Shown: positions 8,358 through 16,657 of the stretch, piece by piece | Numbering within the stretch: position 1 is the first letter of the stretch | How the letters are laid out: every line of letters begins with the position of its first letter | Program-made: the position numbers and the translations under genes | The notes under the pieces: model-generated | What the model was told of the DNA's origin: nothing | The model's input: the letters and a program-made list of their open reading frames with translations, nothing else | Database searches by the model: none | NCBI GenBank assembly: GCA_910574255.1 | Contig: CAJTAK010000002.1 | Location: 62,001-126,000 of the forward strand | Direction: 5' to 3' | DNA length: 64,000 nt | Source: Clostridia bacterium | Lineage (GTDB): Bacteria > Bacillota > Clostridia > Lachnospirales > Lachnospiraceae

Positions 8358-8632
8358 TTACTGTTCACACCCAATGTCATTAAGTTAAGCTTCAACAAAT
8401 GTTCGGCGTAGGGGAGGAGGGCCGCCCCGGCCAGGGGTGGCGGTTCTTGCCCGAAGCCTTCACAAGCTTTTAGGTGCTTAACTTAATGACATTGGTTCAC
8501 ACCCATGGTGTTCACAGTAACGAATCCGGCCTATTTAAAGTTGCCTTACGGCAAGAGACCGGATTCCGACCCTGGTACTGTACTGGTCTGTGACCGTGCA
8601 GCGCAGTGCACGGTCCAGGAGTGAACAGTGAC
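8358..8632. repeat. MITE-like element (family B), copy 1, interrupted
   Basis: About 143 bp of element sequence once the insertion at 8372-8494 and one 9-bp duplication are removed. Ends are TTACTGTTCAC and GTGAACAGTGA, near-perfect terminal inverted repeats, and the body contains a GAATCCGGCC...GGCCGGATTC-type hairpin and a CCGTGCA...TGCACGG hairpin. An uninterrupted copy lies at 17667-17807. GGAGGAAGGTTAC occurs on both flanks. No transposase is encoded. Confidence 0.8.
8372..8494. mobile_element. 123-bp nonautonomous element nested in family B
   Basis: Perfect 19-bp terminal inverted repeats: CAATGTCATTAAGTTAAGC at 8372-8390 and its reverse complement at 8476-8494. The flanks at 8363-8371 and 8495-8503 are both GTTCACACC, a 9-bp target duplication. 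The interior is short, G-rich and non-coding. The parent IS is not in the window; terminal sequence and duplication length suggest mobilisation by an IS transposase in trans. Confidence 0.85.
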
Positions 8633-8635
8633 GGA

Positions 8636-8709
8636 GGAAGGTTACAATTTGCATCCATATCAGTTTTGAACTATTTTCATTCACTGCTGGTGCGAATTGT
8701 AACACTTCC
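8636..8709. repeat. Imperfect 74-bp palindrome beside the nested elements
   Basis: GGAAGGTTACAATTTGC at the left pairs with GCGAATTGTAACACTTCC at the right with a few mismatches. It directly follows the family B copy and shares the GGAAGGTTAC edge with it, so the locus is a stack of three palindromic insertions. 8087-8357 between family A and family B holds no gene or structure I can name. Confidence 0.6.
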
Positions 8710-8740
8710 GAGGGCATCTTTTCGGACACAACGATCACCA

Positions 8741-9211
8741 TTACCCATCCCTGCCATCCTTCACCTGACACAGACAATCATTCATTTTCTTAACGGTCTG
8801 CCTGCCAATCAGAAATTGTATGACCCAGATAATCCCAAAGATAAAGACAAAAATTCCAAAATAGCTTAAAAATCCGCCTATGCTGTGCTCCATCCAATAG
8901 TTAAAGTAGGCAACAGGCATCATAACAATGGAAACAAGGAGAAAATAAATACCCGTCTGCTTCACAAGGCTCCATTCCTCCGCTTCCCATATAACGGAGC
9001 TCCCTCCAAAGCCTGCGCCCAGGATGCCGCAGAGCGCTGCCTGAAAAATAACTGCTTTAATCTCATTTCCCATCATCGCAATCAACTCCGGCTCACAGGG
9101 CACATAATAGCCCCTGGCCCATATGAGCGAAACAAAAATGCTGATTAAATATCCGATTGTAATTCCCAGCGGGAATCCCAAAGCCCCCCGTAAAAGGATC
9201 TTCTTTTTCAT
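8741..9211 (-). CDS. DUF3021 membrane protein
   Basis: 156-residue protein with four predicted membrane segments (for example GALGFPLGITIGYLISIFV, AVIFQAALCGILGAGFG, LVSIVMMPVAYF and FGIFVFIFGIIWVIQFLIG), matching DUF3021. This family is typically encoded next to a LytTR regulator, as here: it starts 10 bases after that gene ends. GAGGTGGAG precedes the ATG. Its job is unknown; it probably senses or modulates a membrane signal read by the regulator. Confidence 0.85.
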   Translation of the reverse strand: MKKKILLRGALGFPLGITIGYLISIFVSLIWARGYYVPCEPELIAMMGNEIKAVIFQAALCGILGAGFGGSSVIWEAEEWSLVKQTGIYFLLVSIVMMPVAYFNYWMEHSIGGFLSYFGIFVFIFGIIWVIQFLIGRQTVKKMNDCLCQVKDGRDG

Positions 9212-9221
9212 TTACTCCACC

Positions 9222-9662
9222 TCATATCCCTAATATTTTTTTGATTCTGGAAACATAGCGTCTGGAAGCATAGGTTGTAGTTCCATTGGAGAGACTAACG
9301 CAAATAGTACCTGTAAAGCTTAAATCAAAATGATCCACTTTTCTCAGATTAATAATCTCCGAATTGGAAATGCGGACAAACTGCCGGTCATCCAGCCGTT
9401 CTTCCAGTTCATAGAGCCGAAGCCGCAAAACATACTGGCCTTTTTCGGTCACTGCAAAGATTTTTCCGGCATCTGCATAGATCCGAATCAAATCCTCCTG
9501 ATGAAGCACCTCTATCTTCTCATCTCTGCTGCCGGAGATAATCTGAGGCACATCCTCGGACAGCTTTTTTAATATGCGCTGAACCTCCTCTGTCATAGAT
9601 GCGGTCATCAGGATTACCTTTGGTTCGGTATATGCACTGTCCATCTTAATTTCAACCTGCAT
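9222..9662 (-). CDS. LytTR-domain DNA-binding regulator
   Basis: 146-residue stand-alone LytTR protein without a receiver domain. The C-terminal half (about residues 50-146) has the LytTR pattern: LIRIYADAGKIFAVTEKGQYVLRLRLYELEERL, then FVRISNSEIINLRKVDHFD and GTTTYASRRYVSRIKKILG. It forms an operon with the DUF3021 gene. A GGAGG precedes the ATG. Such pairs often regulate themselves and nearby genes. A strong promoter is visible upstream. Confidence 0.9.
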   Translation of the reverse strand: MQVEIKMDSAYTEPKVILMTASMTEEVQRILKKLSEDVPQIISGSRDEKIEVLHQEDLIRIYADAGKIFAVTEKGQYVLRLRLYELEERLDDRQFVRISNSEIINLRKVDHFDLSFTGTICVSLSNGTTTYASRRYVSRIKKILGI

Positions 9663-9685
9663 AGGGCTCCCTCCTTTGTGACCTC

Positions 9686-9714
9686 ATTATAGGAAAAATA
9701 GATTTTGCTTTCAA
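9686..9714 (-). promoter_or_regulatory. Promoter of the LytTR-DUF3021 pair
   Basis: Minus-strand TTGAAA (9714-9709), 17-base spacer and TATAAT (9691-9686), 24 bases before the LytTR start. Confidence 0.7.
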
Positions 9715-9946
9715 TAGATTTGCTATAGTCGGTTGATATTGGGATATAAGTGGTAAAATGATGTATCTGAACAAAAGGGCACTGCCAGCTTTTTCATTTC
9801 CTCTGTAAAACGAATTGCTTCTTAAATCGAAAGCAGTTGCTACCTGATTCTTCTGTATTGTATAAAATCGTTCCATTTGCCATCAATAAAAAATCCATGT
9901 ACCCTTTTAGCAGCTTTATCGTTCTAAAATTATTTTTCGTATTCTT

Positions 9947-10564
9947 CTATTGGCAAATTCTACTCAAATGTACATTTATAATCATCTCTATAGCTTTTCC
10001 ATATATAGGTTTATTTATATCAATGCCTTCTTCATTAACCCCCTGATACCAATCATAAATATCGACAAACAAAACTTTACTCCAATTTTCCAGTAAAAAA
10101 TCTATAGATTTTGCTATAACTAAGCCATTCAAATTAATTCCAATATCAAATACATCATGTTCAAAAAAAACAATCATACCATTTCTTTTATCATAACAAA
10201 AAGCGTCACCATTAAGGAATTTAAATATCGGGTACCAATTTTTTATGTCATTTATCACTTTTTCTTGTTCTTCAATTAAATCATCCTCGATATTATCTAT
10301 AATTTCACATATTTTTTCATGCTCTTTTAATAAATCTTCATATGGAACGAAATTTACAAAACCCTGTAATTTTTGCATACTGTTTTTCCAATAAATCAAA
10401 AATTTTTTATAAGTATTGTAAATGTGTTTTGTTTCATCAGATATACCAAATTTAAAAAACTCAAATGTATGATTCATTTTACATTCTATAACGTTCCTCT
10501 TCACAATTTCTATATTATTATCTTTATTACTAAGCTTTTTTAGCTCCATAAAATAATCAATCAT
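9947..10564 (-). CDS. SMI1/KNR4 (SUKH)-like probable immunity protein
   Basis: 205-residue A+T-rich gene. The C-terminal half (WYPIFKFLNGDAFCYD... DIGINLNGLVIAKSIDFLLENW) resembles SUKH/SMI1-KNR4 domains, which commonly neutralise polymorphic toxins. The start at 10564 has GGGAGG at spacing 4. Codon use is much more A+T-rich than flanking genes, indicating acquisition. It is downstream of another immunity-like gene and a toxin fragment. The 157 bases between the two contain nothing I recognise. Confidence 0.6.
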   Translation of the reverse strand: MIDYFMELKKLSNKDNNIEIVKRNVIECKMNHTFEFFKFGISDETKHIYNTYKKFLIYWKNSMQKLQGFVNFVPYEDLLKEHEKICEIIDNIEDDLIEEQEKVINDIKNWYPIFKFLNGDAFCYDKRNGMIVFFEHDVFDIGINLNGLVIAKSIDFLLENWSKVLFVDIYDWYQGVNEEGIDINKPIYGKAIEMIINVHLSRICQ

Positions 10565-10734
10565 AATACCTCCCAAACATCAATCAACGGTTCAAATGGT
10601 GGTTTGCTTCTTTCTGGCTCGCTGTTAAAAGTGTCTTTGTCTTTTTCTTCTTTCTACAATTCTTCAAATTACAATTAAATTTTTAACTAACTCCCAAAAA
10701 TTAAAATTCTAAAATGTAACCTCAACTGAAACAA

Positions 10735-11181
10735 TTATTCTGAGTCTATATTACCTCTTATTGTATTTATCCATTCTTCTGCAACTCCGCATCCATATAA
10801 AATATTATGATGATTAAAACATAATAGATATGAATATTGTTTATCAGTAATATAAAATTCAAAACCATATGTTTCTGACAAAATATAGTTTAAATCCTCA
10901 CCTGATTGTACTAAAAACATTTCTTTTTCTTCTGCTTGATTAAAAAACATAACGCACTCATTATGTTTTACAAAATCTTTTATATAGCTCCATGCCATAT
11001 CATCATTTAAAGTCTTATAATGAATAAATTTCTCCCATATCCAAGCACCTTTTTTATTTATATCTATATACTTTTTTAAAACTGAATCTAATACTTCCTT
11101 CCGTTCATTCAATCCAAGCTTTTTTATTTTCATTTCACTATTTTTTAATTCATCACAAATATGTGTTCCAATCTTGAACAT
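10735..11181 (-). CDS. Probable immunity protein paired with a toxin remnant
   Basis: 148-residue A+T-rich gene of no family I can name with confidence. It begins 17 bases after the stop of a toxin-like C-terminal fragment, with AGGAG before the ATG, which is the usual polymorphic toxin then immunity order. Features seen are an N-terminal helical part (KKLGLNERKEVLDSVLKKYI) and a C-terminal strand-rich part (MFLVQSGEDLNYILSETYGFEFYITD). The immunity role is inferred from position, size and composition. Confidence 0.5.
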   Translation of the reverse strand: MFKIGTHICDELKNSEMKIKKLGLNERKEVLDSVLKKYIDINKKGAWIWEKFIHYKTLNDDMAWSYIKDFVKHNECVMFFNQAEEKEMFLVQSGEDLNYILSETYGFEFYITDKQYSYLLCFNHHNILYGCGVAEEWINTIRGNIDSE

Positions 11182-11198
11182 ATATCATTCTCCTCACA

Positions 11199-11378
11199 TT
11201 ACCTATTATACGGAACATCATCTATAAAAATATGTCCTCTTACAGCACCACCTGAATTTCTTTTTCCACCTGTTTGCCATCCAATATGTGGCACAGTAGC
11301 TGCATCTCTCTCTGGTAAATGACCAAGATCAATATTTACTTCTGCACTCCATTCCACCAGAAAAGATTTACCATTTTG
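11199..11378 (-). pseudogene. C-terminal fragment of a polymorphic toxin
   Basis: A 59-codon open stretch bounded upstream by TAA at 11379-11381 and lacking a start. It reads VEWSAEVNIDLGHLPERD, then PHIGWQTGGKRNSGG and RGHIFIDDVPYNR before the stop. Conserved-looking Asp, His and Arg positions and the abrupt lack of an N-terminal delivery domain fit an orphaned toxin tip left after recombination. I cannot assign it to a named toxin domain. Confidence 0.5.
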
Positions 11379-11402
11379 TTACCATAAATATATCCATTTC
11401 TT

Positions 11403-11660
11403 TCGCTTTGCTCAAGACAAAAACGTAATGAAAATGGTTTCCCTGAGCGTATTTTTCTTTATAATTCTTCTTGTATGGAATCTACCGGTAAATATTGGAT
11501 TTCAGTCTGCAACGTTTTAGAAAACAATTGTTCGATTGTCCTTGCACATCCCAAATATGTTAAGGCTATCCGTGGTAAGAAAACTGACAAGAATCCTCCT
11601 GCTCAATATTTTTAAAAGCTCCTGTATCCTGGTATCCATTCATCTGTCAGTACGCACGAC
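11403..11660 (+). pseudogene. IS110-family transposase remnant
   Basis: From 11475 the plus strand reads MESTGKYWISVCNVLEN, then AHPKYVKAIRGKKTDK, the characteristic stretch of IS110 (DEDD) transposases around the catalytic region. Just after GKKTDK the frame breaks; the family continues out of frame as NIFKSSCI near 11610. No complete ends are present. It lies between the toxin relic and the BlaR1 gene and marks an old insertion or recombination point. Confidence 0.75.
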
Positions 11661-11674
11661 ACAGGAGCATTGCA

Positions 11675-11881
11675 TTACCTCCTGCCTTTTCCGTTCTGAT
11701 TTCCCCTGTAGTTATTATGCGGCCTGTTTCCCCTCTGGTTGTTATTTCTGCTTCCGTTTCCATAATTTCCGTCTCGGCTATCTATTGGGGATTTCCATGC
11801 CACTTTCAGTCTCGGCTCCATGGGCTCCATATACTCTCTATATCGCATCTCCTCTTGGCCTAACTCAAATCCCAGTTCCAT
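11675..11881 (-). CDS. Small Asn/Gly/Arg-rich reading frame
   Basis: 68 codons beginning 22 bases inside the end of the BlaR1-like gene. The N-terminal part is MELGFELGQEEMRYREYM and the tail is a basic, low-complexity NYGNGSRNNNQRGNRP... NGKGRR run. The ribosome binding site is weak. It may be a tiny real gene translated by coupling, or the end of a larger lost gene next to the IS110 scar. No family recognised. Confidence 0.35.
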   Translation of the reverse strand: MELGFELGQEEMRYREYMEPMEPRLKVAWKSPIDSRDGNYGNGSRNNNQRGNRPHNNYRGNQNGKGRR

Positions 11882-13734
11882 GGAATCTCATCAAAATATT
11901 CAAAAAATTCCTTGTTATCCCACACAGACACCGGACGGTAATCATAGTACACGCCATTTATTGCAAAATTCGGGCAGCTGTCCGTAGCAACTGACAATCG
12001 AACAACATTGCCGTCCGCCAGGGTCAGCGTAAGGCAGGCACACTCATTTCCGCAGTCCGCACCCCCGAATATATATTTCCCATTGGAAAACCAGTCTTCA
12101 AAGGTCTCTAACACCTCTTCTTCCGTTATGGTCTGGCTGTACGTGTTTCTGTCCGTAAACACACTGCACACATCCAGCCTTGCGGATATAATATTTTCTA
12201 TCTTCGCAGCATCAAAGGATCGGTATTCCAGCTTTTCATCCAATATATTTTGAACATAATCACTCAGTTCCCCGCTTCGTATGAGATATTCCGCAAATCC
12301 CTCTGTTCCATCCTCATCATAATACAGATAATATCCGTCCTCAAAAGCCGTAAAGTGCCTGCTCCCATAAACAAGCCGCCACCCTGTCTCCTTCATGCCC
12401 TCCCATTTTCCGTCAAAGACCTCTCCTTCTGCGGGCAGCTCCTGAATAAGCTTCTTTAACTGCTCCTGATCTCCATTTTCAGGAATGTAGTAATAGGACA
12501 GGTAATCCCGCAGAACGGAGGGCTCTACCACGATGCATACCTCTCCCTCATCCCTCTGCCGGGTTAAGATTACTTCTCTGTAATTCATATCATCCGGGTT
12601 CTGCGAAATCTCTCCCTGTTCCGCCTGGCCGCTTTCTTCTTTTTCCGTTTCCTCACCCTCGTCCTTTAAGCCCGCTTCATCCTCCCCGTATCCGTCCGTG
12701 AAGCTTTCCCCGGGCTCCGCCTCATATCCACCGGAATTTTCCGAAATTTCTGCCGCTTTTTCACCTGCCGGCGCTCCAAATGTACATCCGACAATATTTA
12801 TGCAGATTATAAATAATAACAAAAGGGCAGAAACTTTTGTCCGGGGCTGTTCTGCTATCATTCGGATTCTCTTTTTCATCTCCTTTTTTCCTCCTGCCGC
12901 ACTGGTGGCGCATCCCAACACCTGCATGGAAAAGGGCTGGCTTTGGGACTTTTTCGCTATTTCAATAAGTGCTTTTCCATATGGGAGATTATGCTCCTGT
13001 CCAATAAGCTTTAAGGTTCCCGCATCGCAGGCCAGCTCGCTGTCTCTTATGGCCGCCCATGCGGCAAGCCACACTAAGGGATTATACCAGTGAAGTACCA
13101 CGCACATGCAGCGCACCAATGTCCAGATATGATCTCCATGCCTGTAGTGGGTGTACTCATGAGCCATCACATAATTTCGCTGTTCCTTTGACAGTTCCAT
13201 ATTTTCCGGCAGATAAACAGCAGGACTGAAAAAACCGAAAAGACAGGGGCTTGTGATTCCAAAAGCCTCATATATTGGAAGCCCGCCTCTCATTTTTCCA
13301 AGCCTCTTCCGGCTCCTTCTTAAGCCTCCGGCAAAGCACAGGCTGCTCCATACAAAGATACAGAAAAAGATTGCCGCTCCAATGAGCCAAATACTTCTGC
13401 ATATTTGTGCGGCATCTGTATTTGTTCTTATGCCTTTATCAATATTTCCTTCCTTTTCCCCCTGGAGATAAGCAGGTATCTCATTTTCGCTGCCGCTGTC
13501 TTCGAATATTGAATGATCCACAAAGATATAGGACACGCTCTGTTCCTCAATCTCATTTGTAAGATTCAGAATGCTCATATTGGATTCAAATTCCGGCAGA
13601 GGTACCAGTAGTTTGATTGCAGCCAAAAGCCATAACGCATATCGGATACATGGATTTACCCGCTTTTCTGACAGGCGTGAAGCAAGCAAAACAGCTGCAA
13701 TCAGAAGGGATGATGTTATGATGAAATCAATCAT
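11860..13734 (-). CDS. BlaR1/MecR1-type M56 metalloprotease sensor with large extracellular domain
   Basis: 624-residue membrane protein. N-terminal membrane helices, the zinc protease motif HEYTH at residues 192-196 and a downstream DSELACD with the third ligand near residue 233 mark peptidase family M56. A further helix at about 302-320 leads to an acidic Glu-rich linker and a unique C-terminal domain of about 240 residues in place of the usual penicillin-binding sensor. It follows the BlaI-like gene by 72 bases with AGGAGG before the ATG. It should relieve BlaI repression by proteolysis on sensing an extracellular signal; the ligand is unknown. Confidence 0.88.
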   Translation of the reverse strand: MIDFIITSSLLIAAVLLASRLSEKRVNPCIRYALWLLAAIKLLVPLPEFESNMSILNLTNEIEEQSVSYIFVDHSIFEDSGSENEIPAYLQGEKEGNIDKGIRTNTDAAQICRSIWLIGAAIFFCIFVWSSLCFAGGLRRSRKRLGKMRGGLPIYEAFGITSPCLFGFFSPAVYLPENMELSKEQRNYVMAHEYTHYRHGDHIWTLVRCMCVVLHWYNPLVWLAAWAAIRDSELACDAGTLKLIGQEHNLPYGKALIEIAKKSQSQPFSMQVLGCATSAAGGKKEMKKRIRMIAEQPRTKVSALLLLFIICINIVGCTFGAPAGEKAAEISENSGGYEAEPGESFTDGYGEDEAGLKDEGEETEKEESGQAEQGEISQNPDDMNYREVILTRQRDEGEVCIVVEPSVLRDYLSYYYIPENGDQEQLKKLIQELPAEGEVFDGKWEGMKETGWRLVYGSRHFTAFEDGYYLYYDEDGTEGFAEYLIRSGELSDYVQNILDEKLEYRSFDAAKIENIISARLDVCSVFTDRNTYSQTITEEEVLETFEDWFSNGKYIFGGADCGNECACLTLTLADGNVVRLSVATDSCPNFAINGVYYDYRPVSVWDNKEFFEYFDEIPWNWDLS

Positions 13735-13806
13735 TTTCTGCCTCCTAATGTCTCAAGTGAATGTGCCTGTATGCTCATTTAACACACAAAATCAAGATGG
13801 AAATTT

Positions 13807-14196
13807 CTATTGTTCATCTTTACCTTGCGACGCTTTTTCTAATATTGCATACAATTCACGAATATCGTCATTTGTTAAATTGTTATTTCTTATAAGTGTA
13901 TTGAGCATCATGCTCACAGAGCCCTTATAAACTCTGTCAAGAAGGCTCTCTGTCTCTGTAATTGCCGCATCATCCCTGCTTACCTTTGGATAATACTGCT
14001 TTGCCTTTGCTCCCTCTTCATAAAAAATGATTTCTTTTTGTACCATTCGCCTCAGCAGGGTATTTACGGTACTTTTACTCCATCCGGGGTTTTCTTTCAA
14101 TTCATGGTATAGCTGCATGATGGTTTTTGGATTACACTCCCACAATTTTTCCATGATAACCCATTCGCTTGGCTGCAGCATAATTACTTTTTTCAT
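13807..14196 (-). CDS. BlaI/MecI/CopY-family repressor
   Basis: 129-residue winged-helix repressor: LQPSEWVIMEKLWECNPKTI, STVNTLLRRMVQKEII recognition region and KQYYPKVSRDDAAITETESLLDRVY dimer segment are typical of Penicillinase_R proteins. It heads an operon with the BlaR1-type protease. Two 19-bp direct repeats at 14211-14229 and 14248-14266 overlap its promoter and are likely its operators. No beta-lactamase lies nearby, so the regulated output is elsewhere or is the pair itself. Confidence 0.92.
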   Translation of the reverse strand: MKKVIMLQPSEWVIMEKLWECNPKTIMQLYHELKENPGWSKSTVNTLLRRMVQKEIIFYEEGAKAKQYYPKVSRDDAAITETESLLDRVYKGSVSMMLNTLIRNNNLTNDDIRELYAILEKASQGKDEQ

Positions 14197-14210
14197 CTTT
14201 TTTCCGCTCC

Positions 14211-14266
14211 TGTGTTACTATTGTCAACCACTTATATACTAACCCTTTGTGTTACTGCTGTCAACC
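14211..14266 (-). promoter_or_regulatory. blaI-like promoter with two operator repeats
   Basis: Minus-strand TTGACA (14264-14259) and TAGTAT (14241-14236) with a 17-base spacer. GGTTGACA-NN-AGTAACACA occurs twice, at 14248-14266 over the -35 and at 14211-14229 near the expected start point. Each box has partial dyad character (GTTgAC and GTAAC). The arrangement suits an autoregulated BlaI-type repressor. Confidence 0.75.
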
Positions 14267-14281
14267 ATTATTTTTATACAG

Positions 14282-14322
14282 AAAAAAAGGCGGTTCTTCC
14301 CATACCGGAAAGATATCCGCCT
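14282..14322 (-). terminator. Rho-independent terminator after the nitroreductase
   Basis: Minus-strand AGGCGG...CCGCCT with inner TCTTTCC/GGGAAGA pairing, followed by seven T residues. It lies beyond the nitroreductase stop and a family D repeat. Confidence 0.75.
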
Positions 14323-14348
14323 CTGTGATACTTTACAACAAAAGATGC

Positions 14349-14433
14349 TTTTTTGCATAGCGGAAAACTAAGTTCAGGGATGCACCATGCGCCACTTCCG
14401 ATTTTCATTTATGGTGGTGCGGCTAGGCGGCGC
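14349..14433. repeat. Dispersed repeat (family D), copy 1
   Basis: Sequence beginning TTTTTTGCATAGCGG, containing GTTCAGGGAT and a GCGCCA...TGGTG hairpin, is clearly similar to 63039-63113. It lies between the nitroreductase and its terminator. Function unknown; it resembles a REP-like 3' element. Confidence 0.65.
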
Positions 14434-14506
14434 ATGTGGGTTTACAATAAAAATCCCTTCTTATCTGTTTTCCTTAGAAATCAATCTCATGATACAAAAC
14501 AGCTCC

Positions 14507-15031
14507 TTAAAATGTTTCCCGATGCACTTTCTCCATCGGCAGCTTTTCCAGCTCATATGCCGCCGGATGATCCTTAGGCATTCCCAGAGAAAGAATCGCC
14601 TCTAACCGATAGCTGCCGGGAAACTTAAGCAGCTCCCTTAAATATTCCTCAGTAGTTCTTCCTTCCGGCGCTTCACGAAGCCTTCCCTGAATCCAGCAGC
14701 TTCCCACTCCGAGACTGTCCGCCATCAAATGCATATTTGCCATTGCCACAGAACAGTCCTCCACCCAGACATCCGATTTTTCCTCATCTCCCAGAACAAC
14801 AATTGCACAGTCAGCGGATGCAAGCATTTTGGAGCCTGCCACCCGGCACTCAGACATGATTTTTAAAGCCTCTTTATTCCTCACCACAATAAATTCCCAT
14901 GGCCGGATCGCCTTTCCCGAAGCCGATAACAAGCCCGCCTGTAAAATGCCGGTTACCTTTTCTTCCGTCACAGCCTCCCCGGTATACGTTCTCACACTGC
15001 GCCTTTTCTGCATTACTTCTAACAAATTCAT
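14507..15031 (-). CDS. Nitroreductase-family protein
   Basis: 174-residue FMN-dependent nitroreductase-like protein. RRSVRTYTGEAVTEEKVTGIL at the N-terminus, SASGKAIRPWEFIVV, an AIVVLGDEEKSDVWVEDCSVAMANMHL centre and a GVGSCWIQ motif fit the family, at the short end of its length range. AGGAG precedes the ATG at spacing 9. It reduces nitro compounds or flavins using NAD(P)H, in the cytoplasm. Stands alone. The 307 bases upstream contain no gene or recognisable structure. Confidence 0.88.
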   Translation of the reverse strand: MNLLEVMQKRRSVRTYTGEAVTEEKVTGILQAGLLSASGKAIRPWEFIVVRNKEALKIMSECRVAGSKMLASADCAIVVLGDEEKSDVWVEDCSVAMANMHLMADSLGVGSCWIQGRLREAPEGRTTEEYLRELLKFPGSYRLEAILSLGMPKDHPAAYELEKLPMEKVHRETF

Positions 15032-15338
15032 ATAAAAAATCTCCTAATTTAGTTCTGGCAGTCCGCACCGAAATATTTACACAAGAGTTTTCAGTACGGA
15101 ATTATCAACCGTTCTGGCACTGTTTTCGTACTACTGCCTTGTTGGTATCTCAAATATATCTGCTTTCAAGTCTATTACAAAATGAATTATCTGTCAAACA
15201 ATAGCTTATATATTTATCCAATCAGGGATCTGCTTGAAAACACATTTTTGTTTCTTAACTCTCATTAGCTGCATCACTTCAAAAAATAGTTGAAATATTT
15301 TCAGACACGATTCGCTCTTAATACGGCTTTGCCTGATT

Positions 15339-16505
15339 TTAATACTCAAAATCCTCCGGGGCCAGCAAAAACTCTTTCTGCTCCCCATGCTGCTCATACC
15401 AGGCATTGTGCTCGGCAATCCACTTCTCATGGTTCTCCACCCCGCATACGGTCCAGGCAAAGCCCATATTTCTGTCCGGGCAGTTCATGGGCACGATGCT
15501 GAAATAAACATCCAGACCGCAGCGGGCATCTCCCTTGGCGGTCACGCACACCTCCACAGACAAGGACGCCGCAAGTTCATAATCCGGCCTGAGCCGCATA
15601 TAATCAAAGTTTAAGCCAGGCTCCAGCGGCAGATCCGGAAACCGGTAACGGTAGGCGTACCAGCCATTGGTCAGCCGGATTTTCTGAATGGGCTTTCTGG
15701 GATCGAAGCGCTGCCATTCCTCTTCTGCTTCCTGGCTGCCATTTGCACGCAGATGTACATCCGTAAAGGTCATCCGATCCTCCTCCACAAAGGGACCATA
15801 GATCATCAGCTCCACTCCCATGGAGGGACCTCCCCGGTTGATAAAAGACCACTGATATGGCTCGTCTACAGGAATGGGCCTGTCATAATAGCTTCTTCTC
15901 TCCAGGCACGGCATTCCCTCGGTAATCCGTTTGGGCGGCATATCTTTCCTGGCGAGATACATCACTTTGTCCGGTTCTCCTCCCGTCCCGCAGGCAGATG
16001 CAATCACAGCCGAGCCGTCAAAGCCCAGGGCATCTCCCAGATCCGCCAAAACATCCTCCGCAAACACACGCTCCTTTTCAAATATTTCCGCAAAATTCAC
16101 GTCTTTCTTCCACAGGCCGGCCGCCTGCCACTTCTCCTGCTCCACCTGGGGCGGATCGCTTCCGTCATAGCTATGGCCCGCACGGGCATGTGTCTTTGTT
16201 CCATCTGTCGGATGAAAAAGCTCAAACTCCACAAAATCACTGTCACAGCAGCATGCCAAAAGGGTCTCTGCCTTATTTTTCTCCGCCAGCTTTTCCGCCA
16301 GACGGCAAATGGACACCATATCTCCCGTCACCATCTGCCAGCCCTGCTCTCCAAAAAGATATTGGGAAAATGTCAGCTCCGCCTCCCTGGGATCCGAAAC
16401 CGGCAGATACGCTTCCCCTTCCAGGCATTTTCCCAGATTGCCCAGAGTGTATTGATAGTTTGTACGATATTTGCGCAGCAGCAAGGCTGCAAAGGTTGTT
16501 CCCAT
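15339..16505 (-). CDS. Uncharacterised 388-residue protein
   Basis: I do not recognise a family. The protein is soluble, without signal peptide or membrane segments. The N-terminal third is compact (GTTFAALLLRKY, then FSQYLFGEQGWQMVTGDM and a CCCDSDFVEFELFHPTDG strand); the C-terminal two thirds are rich in aromatic residues and strands (PIQKIRLTNGWYAYRYRFPDL, CGLDVYFSIVPMNCPD). AGAGGA precedes the ATG. It is monocistronic, between the nitroreductase and a lipoprotein hydrolase. Confidence 0.7.
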   Translation of the reverse strand: MGTTFAALLLRKYRTNYQYTLGNLGKCLEGEAYLPVSDPREAELTFSQYLFGEQGWQMVTGDMVSICRLAEKLAEKNKAETLLACCCDSDFVEFELFHPTDGTKTHARAGHSYDGSDPPQVEQEKWQAAGLWKKDVNFAEIFEKERVFAEDVLADLGDALGFDGSAVIASACGTGGEPDKVMYLARKDMPPKRITEGMPCLERRSYYDRPIPVDEPYQWSFINRGGPSMGVELMIYGPFVEEDRMTFTDVHLRANGSQEAEEEWQRFDPRKPIQKIRLTNGWYAYRYRFPDLPLEPGLNFDYMRLRPDYELAASLSVEVCVTAKGDARCGLDVYFSIVPMNCPDRNMGFAWTVCGVENHEKWIAEHNAWYEQHGEQKEFLLAPEDFEY

Positions 16506-16657
16506 GGTGATTCCTCTTTCTTTTTTCTCTGCTATGATTTCTATTGTAGCATAGGAAGCTGAATCTTTCTACTGACAATGTCCCCTATATAGCAGATAAA
16601 TTAAAATCTCCTAAAAACTCTCCGTTTATTTACAAATCTAAATCCATATAAAATCCT

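Noticed and set aside
11536..11994. 152-codon rightward frame across the IS110 relic and the end of the BlaR1 gene
   Set aside because: Its first part is the shifted IS110 relic and the rest is antisense to the BlaR1-type coding sequence; codon content is not protein-like.
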